Source of the DNA: JANOQP01 sp044227705
Lineage (GTDB): Bacteria > Bacteroidota > Bacteroidia > Chitinophagales > Saprospiraceae
DNA length: 7,823 nucleotides
Direction: 5' to 3'
NCBI GenBank assembly: GCA_044227705.1
Contig: JBGAWE010000225.1
Coordinates: forward strand, 1-7,823
Shown: piece after piece, positions 1 to 7,400 of the stretch
Layout of the letters: every line of letters starts with the position of its first letter
Numbering within the stretch: the stretch's first letter is position 1
Program-made: the position numbers and the translations under genes
The notes under the pieces: generated by a model
The model's database searches: none
What the model saw: only the letters and a program-made list of their open reading frames with translations
Told to the model about the DNA's origin: nothing

Positions 1-981
1 TGGCAAGCTGTGGGTAAATGAATTGTCGATGCTGCCGTCAGGATTGCTGTGCTCTGTGCTGATGGTGTAGGGAACTTTCAATTTATATGTGGAGGTGCTT
101 TGGCGGCTTCCATAGAGCAATCCGGTCTCGAACAGCCAGTGTCGCGAGATTGCCCTCCTAACCGTCAATCCATAGGACAGGCTGTTAGCGACGGATTCGT
201 TCACCAACAGCTCTGAAAGCGGTGCATCGAGCTTGCCGCGAGTCCAGTCTTTCCAAACCAGTCCTTCCGTCATTGGACCGATTCGCCAAAGAGATTGCGG
301 CCTGTTCGATTTCAGACCGGTTTCAGGATTTTTAAGAAATATCAGCTTTGCCCTTCGGGAGGCAGAAAACGGCCGCATCGGCCTCTCTGGCAAAAAGCCA
401 ATTTGGTTATGGGTTTTGTTGAAAGCCGTAGATTCAATAGACGCTTCCGGGACAGTGGATTTCCGCTCAGAAGCCACTTGTTGGATAGGACCGTTTTGGG
501 TGTTTGGTCCAGCTTGGGCCAATGGGCTGCTCAAGCCTTTATCCGTTCCTTGAACACCACGCCCCAGTTGTGTTCTCATTCTGTCAGGCCTTGCATGGCT
601 CCTGTTGGCATCATGGTTCGCAATCGTAGGGTCAGGGGCTTTGCTCGTTGTGATCAAGGCCTCTGCGCCGTTGGTTTTGTCGGGTTGGGCAGGTTGCGCA
701 TTGTCCTTTGACTCGCACGCCTTTAGTTGTTCTTCCAGTTCCTTTACCTTTAGTTCAAAGGATTTGACCCGGTAGAGGTGTCCGCCTACACTTGCTGCCA
801 ATGCGAGAAAAAACAAGGGCAACAGGATGCCGATGCGCTTTCGCTGGGTTTTGCGCTGCAATATATCCTTTTCAACAGCTGCCCAGACATCATCAGGAGG
901 GGTGTTCCACGGCTCGGCACCCACGTTATGGGCAAATTTCTTGTTGAAGAACTGCTCAAGGTTGTTGTCGCTATTTTCCAT
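1..981 (-). CDS. Single-pass membrane protein with C-terminal beta-barrel-like region, putative anti-sigma/sensor partner of the ECF factor (3' end outside window)
   Basis: An uninterrupted frame of 327 codons runs from ATG at 981 to the left edge without a stop, so the C-terminus is missing. It starts 8 bases after the ECF sigma stop, implying one operon. Visible in order: a cytosolic N-terminus with PWNTPPDDVWAAVEKDI (residues 24-40); a basic patch RKTQRKR (43-49); one hydrophobic segment (about 50-68); a short heptad-like helix (about 71-91); a Pro/Gln/Asn-rich linker (about 92-200); and a stretch with alternating polar and aromatic residues, for example YGLTVRRAISRHWLFETGLLYG (270-291, of which 272-291 are the clearest), resembling strands of Bacteroidota outer-membrane beta-barrel proteins. 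Family knowledge: Bacteroidota often place such proteins, with an N-terminal PPxxVWxxI segment, directly after ECF sigma genes. The anti-sigma role is inferred from this context; the TM and open frame are directly seen. No enzymatic motif is visible. Confidence 0.8.
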   Translation of the reverse strand, partial: MENSDNNLEQFFNKKFAHNVGAEPWNTPPDDVWAAVEKDILQRKTQRKRIGILLPLFFLALAASVGGHLYRVKSFELKVKELEEQLKACESKDNAQPAQPDKTNGAEALITTSKAPDPTIANHDANRSHARPDRMRTQLGRGVQGTDKGLSSPLAQAGPNTQNGPIQQVASERKSTVPEASIESTAFNKTHNQIGFLPERPMRPFSASRRAKLIFLKNPETGLKSNRPQSLWRIGPMTEGLVWKDWTRGKLDAPLSELLVNESVANSLSYGLTVRRAISRHWLFETGLLYGSRQSTSTYKLKVPYTISTEHSNPDGSIDNSFTHSLP

Positions 982-989
982 TGCGTCGA

Positions 990-1513
990 TTAATTAAGGG
1001 ACTCCTCTAGTTTTTGGCGTAAAACCGATTTGGCCTTCATGAATTGCGTTTTAGATGTGCTTTCCGAGATGTTCAGTTTTTCGGCTATCTCGGCATGGGA
1101 ATAGCCCTCGATCACATACATGTTGAACACTGTCCGGTAGCCGACTGGCAGGCTTTGAATCAAGCGGGTGAGTTCCTGAAGGCTCAATTCGGAGAGCACG
1201 TTCTCTTTTTCGAGGGCAATTGAAACGATTGATCAAGAGATTGAAAATCCACTCTTTTGCGGCGGAAAGACTCCAAGCATGTGTTGACAAAGACACGTTT
1301 CATCCAGTGTTCAAACTTGCCCTTTTCAGGGTCGTACTGGTGCAGATCGCGGAATACTTTTATGAATCCCTCTTGCAGGATATCCTTGGCATCCTCAACA
1401 TTGCCCACATACCGTTGGCAGAGGACATACATTTTCACTTTGTACATGCTGTACAACTCTTTATGCGCCTTCAAATCGCCGCCCAAACAACCACGTATTG
1501 TTTCATTGATCAT
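990..1513 (-). CDS. ECF-type RNA polymerase sigma factor, interrupted by a one-base frameshift
   Basis: ECF sigma factors bind core RNA polymerase and direct it to a small regulon, usually under control of a membrane partner. The first frame (1513 to 1184) gives 109 residues, with sigma region 2 around residues 41-87: DAKDILQEGFIKVFRDL, then KFEHWMKRVFVNTCLESFRRKR. The second frame carries region 4 with a helix-turn-helix (GYSHAEIAEKLNISESTSKT), ending at a TAA at 990-992. Adding one A to the A5 tract at 1206-1210 joins them as ...LPSKKENVLSELSL..., giving a normal 174-residue ECF protein. The shift lies in the flexible linker between the two domains. As written, translation stops at 1184 and yields region 2 plus a short tail with no DNA-binding region 4. 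The ATG at 1513 is preceded by ACAGGTT, a weak ribosome-binding site. The 137 bases upstream (1514-1650) hold no promoter I would trust. Family assignment is firm; intactness is not. Confidence 0.88.
1206..1210 (-). other. Frameshift point in the ECF sigma gene (A5 tract)
   Basis: On the coding strand the sequence is TCG AAA AAG AGA ACG. The upstream frame reads S-K-K-R-T and stops 18 bases later. The frame that continues the sigma factor needs GAG AAC GTG, one base back. A single missing A in the homopolymer explains it, as a sequencing error or a real mutation. Ribosomal -1 slippage is a weaker alternative, because the heptamer G AAA AAG is only partly like the classic A AAA AAG. Confidence 0.8.
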
Positions 1514-1650
1514 AACCTGTCAGCAGATAGAGAGGTTCCACTGGAATTGGCAAAGGAAAGGGGCTTCGCTCGCGGCATTTTCAGGATTGTGTCCAATTGA
1601 AGAAATGCCTTTTTGAAACCCCTTCCCTTCACGCCAATTTCAAATCATCT

Positions 1651-1869
1651 TCAGATTTTTGAAAACTTGCCAATTTGGGTCGCCCTTTCATCTCGAACCT
1701 CGATGAAATAAGTGCCCGAAGGCAGGTCGCTCGTGTCGATGGCTTGGCTTTGGGCCACCGTCCCTTCGAGCATCAGTCGACCGTTTGAGCTGACCACCCT
1801 GAAATAGGCTCCTTCTTCCGACAATTGAGAAAGGAACAAATGGTCCCTCGTCGGGTTGGGAAATAGGCC
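1651..1869 (-). other. T9SS type A C-terminal sorting domain (within the fasciclin gene)
   Basis: The last 72 residues begin GLFPNPTRDHLFL and contain the usual pattern: a PNP motif at the start, a central strand pair (YFRVVSSNGRLMLEG), the LPSGTYFIEV segment and a short final strand (IGKFSKI). In Bacteroidota this domain directs cargo through the type IX secretion system to the surface or medium and is then usually removed. It implies that the fasciclin protein is exported beyond the outer membrane, and it is the strongest marker of phylum in the window. Confidence 0.9.
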
Positions 1870-2094
1870 GGCCAAGGGCTTTGGCTCTGCGTTCTTTACC
1901 GAAGTCGACGGCAAAAGCACCGCGTCAATGACGTGTACAACGCCGTTGTCCGCCACCACATCGGCCACCGTCACCTTTGCGTTGTTGATGAAAACACCGT
2001 TAGCGTTGATGGTCACGGTCACGTTCTTGCCGTTGATTGTCGCGATTGTCTGCCCGTTCGTCAGGCTGCTCGCGATTGTCTGCCTGCGGGTTCG
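1651..2094 (-). CDS. 3' part of the fasciclin-repeat protein: end of last domain plus T9SS sorting tail
   Basis: This frame opens just after an in-frame TGA at 2095-2097 and ends at TGA 1651-1653. It has no convincing start of its own; the first candidate is GTG at 2022 inside a fasciclin domain, so it is best read as the continuation of the gene that starts at 4162, separated from it by the scrambled stretch. It encodes the second half of a fasciclin domain (NGQTIATINGK, NGVFINNAKVTVADVVADNG, VVHVIDAVLLP), nearly identical to the upstream repeats, then a short linker and a C-terminal sorting domain. If the lesion is an assembly or consensus error, this and the 2189-4162 frame are one protein. 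If it is real, this part would not be translated in frame and the product would lose its secretion tail. Confidence 0.8.
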   Translation of the reverse strand, partial: RTRRQTIASSLTNGQTIATINGKNVTVTINANGVFINNAKVTVADVVADNGVVHVIDAVLLPSTSVKNAEPKPLAGLFPNPTRDHLFLSQLSEEGAYFRVVSSNGRLMLEGTVAQSQAIDTSDLPSGTYFIEVRDERATQIGKFSKI

Positions 2095-2326
2095 TCAAAG
2101 GCCGCGTCCGTCGGCGCGGCTGCTCGCTCCAGCCCGGCCGCGTTCACGGCGGCCTCGAGCACCGTGTGGTCCACCACGTCCCAAACCGTTACCGTAGACC
2201 GCGCAATGACGTGGACCACCGTTGTCCGCCACCACATCGGCCACCGTCACCGCGTTGTTGATGCCCTGCGGTCACGTTCTCGTTGATTGCGCAAGCCTTC
2301 CGGCCACCACGTGGTAGAGCAGAAGT
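2041..2326 (-). other. Scrambled or compressed fasciclin repeat (frame lost)
   Basis: From about 2326 down to about 2060 the reading frame of the fasciclin protein is destroyed. Aligned by eye to the intact copies, the pieces that remain are in the right order, but many segments are missing. Clear cases: exactly 44 bases absent at 2323/2324; two bases lost in the GGACCACGCCG segment near 2220; three bases lost near 2250; and a longer gap just after that. There is also an extra three bases (one Ala codon) near 2340. About 500 bases expected for the rest of domain 5 and the first half of domain 6 are squeezed into about 265. A 14-base direct repeat CGCGATTGTCTGCC sits at 2041-2054 and 2071-2084. 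No insertion element is present. A faulty consensus in near-identical repeats is the leading explanation; real slippage decay is possible. Confidence 0.8.
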
Positions 2327-4162
2327 CCCGGCGGGCAGGGCGGCGGCAAAGGCCGCGTCCGTCGGCGCGAAGACCGTGAACGGCCCCGTCCCGCTCAACG
2401 TTGCGCCCAGCCCGGCCGCGTTCACGGCGGCCTCGAGCACCGTGTGGTCGGGCGAGTTCTGCACGACGTCCCAAACCGTTACCGTCGGCGGCAAAAGCAC
2501 CGCGTCAATGACGTGGACCACGCCGTTGTCCGCCACCACATCGGCCACCGTCACCTTTGCGTTGTTGATGAAAACACCGTTCGCGTTGATGGTCACGGTC
2601 ACGTTCTTGCCGTTGATTGTCGCGATTGTCTGCCCGTTCGTCAGGCTGCTCGAGAGCGCCTTTCCGGCCACCACGTGGTAGAGCAGAACCTGCGTCAGCG
2701 CGCCCTGCGGGTCGGCCAAAAGGGCCTGGACAGTCCCGGCGGGCAGGGCGGCAAAGGCCGCGTCCGTCGGCGCGAAGACCGTGAACGGCCCCGTCCCGCT
2801 CAACGTTGCGCCCAGCCCGGCCGCGTTCACGGCGGCCTCGAGCACCGTGTGGTCGGGCGAGTTCTGCACGACGTCCCAAACCGTTACCGTCGGCGGCAAA
2901 AGCACCGCGTCAATGACGTGGACCACGCCGTTGTCCGCCACCACATCGGCCACCGTCACCTTTGCGTTGTTGATGAAAACACCGTTCGCGTTGATGGTCA
3001 CGGTCACGTTCTTGCCGTTGATTGTCGCGATGGTCTGCCCGTTCGTCAGGCTGCTCGAGAGCGCCTTTCCGGTCACCACGTGGTAGAGCAGAACCTGCGT
3101 CAGCGCGCCCTGCGGGTCGGTCAAAAGGGCCTGGACAGTCCCGGCGGGCAGGGCGGCAAAGGCCGCGTCCGTCGGCGCGAAGACCGTGAACGGCCCCGTC
3201 CCGCTCAACGTTGCGCCCAGCCCGGCCGCGTTCACGGCGGCCTCGAGCACCGTGTGGTCGGGCGAGTTCTGCACGACGTCCCAAACCGTTACCGTCGGCG
3301 GCAAAAGCACCGCGTCGATGACGTGGACCACGCCGTTGTCCGCCACCACATCGGCCACCGTCACCTTCGCGTTGTTGATGAAAACACCGTTCGCGTTGAT
3401 GGTCACGGTCACGTTCTTGCCGTTGATTGTGGCGATGGTCTGCCCGTTCGCGAGCGTCCTCGAAAATGCCGCACCCGAAACCGCATGATACGTCAAGATT
3501 TGGGTCAACAGACCCTGTGGATCGGCCAAAAGGGCCTGAACCGTCCCCGCCGGAAGGGCGGCGAAGGCCGCGTCGGTAGGCGCGAAGACCGTGAACGGCC
3601 CCGTCCCGCTCAACGTCCCGGCAAGCCCGGCGGCCACGACGGCGGCTTCGAGCGTGTTATGGTCGGGCGAGTTGACCACGATGTCCGTGACAGTCCCGGT
3701 CGGCGGTATCAAAACCGCGTCGATGACGTGCACAACGCCGTTGTCGGCCACCACGTCGGCCACCGTCACCTTCGCGTTGTTGATGAAAACACCGTTAGCG
3801 TTGATGGCCACGAAGGCCTTTTTGCCGTTGATGGTCGTGAGTGTCTGCCCGTTCGCGAGGCTTGTCGACAGCGCGTTGCCCGACACGGCGTGATAGAGCA
3901 AAACCTGCGTCAACGCGCCCTGCGGGTCTGCCAAAAGGGCCTGGACAGTCCCGGCGGGCAGGGCGGCGAAGGCTGCGTCCGTCGGCGCGAAGACCGTGAA
4001 CGGCCCCGTCCCGCTCAACGTGGGGGCTAGCCCAGCCGCGTTCACGGCGGCCTCAAGGGTGTTGTGCTCCGGCGAGTTGGCGATGATGTCCATCACCGTG
4101 TTCTGGGAAACAAGGTTGGCAACTCTTAAAAAGGCCAAGACGAAAAGAAACTTGAGCTTCAT
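2189..4162 (-). CDS. Secreted tandem fasciclin (FAS1) domain protein, 5' part
   Basis: FAS1 domains mediate adhesion between cells or to matrix polymers in many organisms; bacterial members are secreted or surface proteins. ATG at 4162 gives a Sec-type signal peptide (MKLKFLFVLAFLRVANLVSQ) and follows an A-rich CATTCAAAAA leader. Starting instead at 4396 would add 78 residues, run through the terminator hairpin and bury the signal peptide. Domains 1-4 are complete (residues about 22-561), each 135 residues with the FAS1 hallmarks TVFAPTDAAFAALP, the YH motif in LLYHVVAGKAL, and VVHVIDAVLLP. Domain 5 is intact to LPAGT, then the frame degenerates and stops at TAA 2189-2191. The last roughly 45 residues (SALPRGGRKACAINEN onward) are out-of-frame products of the damaged stretch. 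The 246 bases between this start and the RND stop hold the terminator; I see no clear -33/-7 promoter there. The intact gene very probably ended at 1651. Confidence 0.88.
   Translation of the reverse strand: MKLKFLFVLAFLRVANLVSQNTVMDIIANSPEHNTLEAAVNAAGLAPTLSGTGPFTVFAPTDAAFAALPAGTVQALLADPQGALTQVLLYHAVSGNALSTSLANGQTLTTINGKKAFVAINANGVFINNAKVTVADVVADNGVVHVIDAVLIPPTGTVTDIVVNSPDHNTLEAAVVAAGLAGTLSGTGPFTVFAPTDAAFAALPAGTVQALLADPQGLLTQILTYHAVSGAAFSRTLANGQTIATINGKNVTVTINANGVFINNAKVTVADVVADNGVVHVIDAVLLPPTVTVWDVVQNSPDHTVLEAAVNAAGLGATLSGTGPFTVFAPTDAAFAALPAGTVQALLTDPQGALTQVLLYHVVTGKALSSSLTNGQTIATINGKNVTVTINANGVFINNAKVTVADVVADNGVVHVIDAVLLPPTVTVWDVVQNSPDHTVLEAAVNAAGLGATLSGTGPFTVFAPTDAAFAALPAGTVQALLADPQGALTQVLLYHVVAGKALSSSLTNGQTIATINGKNVTVTINANGVFINNAKVTVADVVADNGVVHVIDAVLLPPTVTVWDVVQNSPDHTVLEAAVNAAGLGATLSGTGPFTVFAPTDAAFAAALPAGTSALPRGGRKACAINENVTAGHQQRGDGGRCGGGQRWSTSLRGLR
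2480..4099 (-). repeat. Four complete tandem 405-bp repeats, one FAS1 domain each
   Basis: The repeats run 4099-3695, 3694-3290, 3289-2885 and 2884-2480, all exactly 405 bases (135 codons) with no linker between domains. Copies 3 and 4 differ by eye at only three bases (T/G in the ATTGTC/ATGGTC segment near 2627, C/T near 2669 and C/T near 2716, counted in copy 4). Copy 2 matches them closely in its C-terminal-coding part up to about 3450 and is then markedly different. Copy 1 is the most divergent. A fifth copy starts at 2479 and breaks off near 2326. The pattern fits recent amplification and gene conversion. Confidence 0.92.
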
Positions 4163-4347
4163 TTTTTGAATGTTTAAAGAGTTCAGAGAGTAAGGGATGA
4201 TGTCGCTTTGCTTGAACACAAGCCATTTGAGGAAAGGCTCATCTTGCAAACTGTGCAACTCCCTATGTGCAACCGGCCTGAAAAGGGTTGCCCTGCTCTG
4301 AAAACATTTCAAAAAAAACGTGCGACAAAAATCCCCGCCGACCACAT

Positions 4348-4391
4348 AAAGGAAGGCCGCGCCCCGGTTCCCCCGAGCGCGGCCTTCCTTT
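4348..4391. terminator. Bidirectional rho-independent terminator between RND and fasciclin genes
   Basis: A perfect 15-bp stem pairs AAAGGAAGGCCGCGC (4348-4362) with GCGCGGCCTTCCTTT (4377-4391), with a 14-base loop between them. On the minus strand it lies 17 bases after the RND stop and is followed by TTTAT, so it should end the efflux operon and isolate the fasciclin gene from read-through. On the plus strand it ends in five Ts, so it could also stop transcription coming the other way. Confidence 0.85.
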
Positions 4392-4408
4392 TTCAATCAG
4401 CCCAAAGG

Positions 4409-7400
4409 TCAATCCTTCCGGTTCCGGTAAATCAACAAATACATCACCGGCAAGACCACCAGCGTGATGAACGTGGCAAACCCCAGCCCGAACACGATGG
4501 TCCACGACAGCGGCCCCCAGAACGCGACCGAGTCGCCGCCGAAGAAGATCTTCGGGTTGCCCGTCGAGAAGAGGCTGGCGAAGTCGATGTTGAACCCGAC
4601 GGCCAGCGGGATGAGGCCGATGATGGTCGCCGTCGCCGTCAAAAGCACCGGCGTCATGCGGATTCGGCCGGCCTCGACCACCGCATCGTGAACCGACAGG
4701 CCTCGTTCTCGGAGGGTGTCTGTGAATTCGACGAGCAGAATCCCGTTCCGCACCACGATGCCCGCGAGCGCGACGATGCCCACGCCCATCATGATGATGG
4801 AGAACGTCATGTCGAAAATCGCTAGCCCGAGCAGCACGCCGATGATGCTGAAAAGCACCTCCACCATGATCATCCCGACGCGGCCGACGGAGTTGAACTG
4901 GGTGAGCAAAATCACGAGGATCAGGCAGAGCGAGATAAGCAGCGACCGGCCGAGGAAGGCACCCGCGTCCGCCGCGTCCTGGTCCTCGCCCGCGAAGGCG
5001 ATGGTCACGCCGTCCACCTTCGGGAAGCTGGCCACGCCCGCTTTCACCTCGTTGATGACCGAGGTCTGCTTCGGCTGGAACTCCGTCGTGATGTTCGAGG
5101 CGAGCGTCACCATCCGCATCTGGTCCTTGCGACGGATGCCGCCGAACGTTGTGGAATATTTCACGTCGGCCAGCGCCGCCATCGGGACGGAGCGCAAAAC
5201 GCCGCCCATGTTCATGTCGCGAAAGGTGACGGGCAGGTTTTCGACGGCGTTGATGTTGTCGCGCTGCTCCTTTTTCAGCCGGACGGTGATGGGGATTTCG
5301 TCCTCGCCGTCGCGGAACTTCGAGGCCTCTTTCCCCAAAATCGCGGTGCGGAACTCAGAGCCGATTTGGGCAGTCGAGATGCCCTCGCGGCTGGCGCGGT
5401 CGCGGTCGACGCGGATGTTTATCTCCGGTTTTGAGGTGATGAGGTCGCTGCGCAGCTCTTCCACGCCGCCTATGTTCATCGCGTCGAGGTGTTTTTTCAA
5501 CGCGACGGAGGTCGAGACGAGCTTCTCGAAGTCGTCGCCCCGGATTTCGACCGAAATTGGCTTCGGCGCGGGCGGGCCGCCCTGCTCCTGGTCGACGACA
5601 ATCTCGGCACCGGGGATGAGGCCCCGCGTCGCGTCGCGGATTTTGTCCATGTAGGCCCGCGTCGACTCGCTGTTGCGGGTGCCAAACTCGACGAAGGCCA
5701 CGCCGACCTTCCCCTTGTTGGAGGTCGAAGTCCGGTCGAACTGGTCCTCCGAGGCACCGAGCGCGACGTTGGATTGGATGCTCTCGACAATCGGGTTGTC
5801 CGCTCCGACGACCTCCGTGACCTTCTTCTCCAAAATCTTCGTCAGCGAGTCCGTCACCGCGATGTCCGTCCCGACGGGCATGGTGAGGTAGGTGAAGATG
5901 AAGTTCGGCTCCGACTTCGGGAAGACCTCGATGTTCGCCTCCCGCGCCAGCGAGATGAAAAGCGAGGCAAAGAGGAGCACGACCATCCCAATCAGCACCG
6001 ACCAAGGCCTTTTCAGTTGGAATTCCAAAAAGCGGCCATACACGTTCTGCACGGCGGGCCAGCCTTTCTTTTGAAACCAGACGACGGCCTTCGACAGGAC
6101 GTACTTGTAGAAAAACCAGAACAGGACGATGAAGACGGCGAAGTTGCCCAGACCGATGTTGCCCGAGAAATAGAAGCCGAGCGTCGCCAAGACGTAAAGC
6201 GCGATGCCGAAGTAAAGTCGCCGCCTCTTTTTCTCCGGCGAAACTTTCGAGACCTCTCTTTTCGGGTCGCCCATGAAACTGGCGGCGAAAACGGGGTTTA
6301 TCAGATACGCCACGAGCAGCGAGGCCGTCAGCGTGATGATGAGCGTGACCGGCAGGAAGTGCATGAACTTCCCATAAAGCCCGCCCCAAAAGACGAGCGG
6401 GAAGAACGGCGCGAGCGTCGTCGCCGTGCCAGAGAGGACGGGGAGGAAGACCTCGGCCGCCGCCTTTTTTGCCGCCTGCGTGATGTTGAGGTTTTGCTCC
6501 TCATGGTAGATGCGGTGCGTGTTTTCGATGACCACAATCGCGTCGTCGACCACGATGCCGAGGCCCAGCAGGAAGCTGAACAGCACAATCATGTTCAGCG
6601 TGAAACCGACCGACGGCAGGCACATGAACGCGATGAACATCGACAGCGGCACCGACATCGCCACGAAGAGCGCGTCCGTCAGGCCCATGAAGAACATCAA
6701 AATCAGGGTCACGAGGATGAAGCCGATGACGATGGTGTTGATGAGGTCGTGGAGCGTCGTGCGCGTGTTGCGGCTCTGGTCGGCGGTGATGGAGACGTTG
6801 AGGCCGGCCGGGAACTCGGTCTTCTGCATCTCCTCGACGGCCGCCTTGATTTTGTCGGAGGCCGAGATGAGGTTCTCGCCGCCGCGCTTGATGACGTTCA
6901 AGACGACGACGTTTTTGCCCCGCAAGCGGCTGTAGCTCTCCCGGTCCTTGTGGCCCATGCGCACGTCCGCGATGTCCTTGAGGTAGACCTGCGCCCCGCT
7001 TTGCGAGCTGACGAGGATGTTTTTGACTTGCTCAACGTCCTTGAACTCGCCCGAAATCGAGACCGAGCGGGTCATGCCGTCCATCGTGACGTTGCCCGCC
7101 GAAATGGTCATGTTCTCGTACGCGATGGCGTTGGCCACGTCGTTGAAGGTGAGCTGCGCCGCCTCCATCTTGTACTTGTCGAGGTCGACCTTAACCTCTT
7201 TTTCCAACGCCCCGACGATGTCGACGCGGGTGATTTCGCGGAACTCCTCGATTTTGTCCTGCAGCGCGTCCGCGTAGTCTTTCAGTTTGTCGAGACTGTA
7301 GTCGCCCGAGAGGTTGACGTTCATGATCGGCACCTCAGAGAACTCCAGCTCGGTCACGGCCGGGTCGTCGAGGAGGTCGGTCGGCAGGTCGCGCTTAGAC

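Noticed and set aside
233..993. Plus-strand short frames at 233-553, 295-711 and 778-993
   Set aside because: They lie opposite the continuous minus-strand frame that starts at 981, which has a coherent domain layout and a tight link to the sigma gene.
1521..1556. Possible Bacteroidota promoter for the sigma gene (TTTG, 21 bases, TATCTG)
   Set aside because: The -7 element matches TAnnTTTG only partly and the spacing is at the upper limit; such matches are frequent by chance.
2041..2326. CRISPR-like or mobile-element explanation for the short repeated fragments
   Set aside because: All fragments align to the FAS1 coding repeat in the same order; there are no regular spacers, terminal inverted repeats or transposase.
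2444..4030. Plus-strand open frame of 528 codons opposite the fasciclin repeats
   Set aside because: It is the antisense of a GC-rich periodic gene: absence of stops in one repeat unit is copied to all units. The product is Arg/His/Val-rich with no recognisable domain, while the minus strand has signal peptide and FAS1 motifs.
4163..4396. N-terminal extension of the fasciclin gene to ATG 4396
   Set aside because: It would start on the terminator hairpin, add 78 low-quality residues, and place the signal peptide internally.
5355..6389. Second minus-strand frame of 344 codons inside the RND gene
   Set aside because: A shadow of the GC-rich permease gene; the translation is Arg/Gly/His-rich with no domain.
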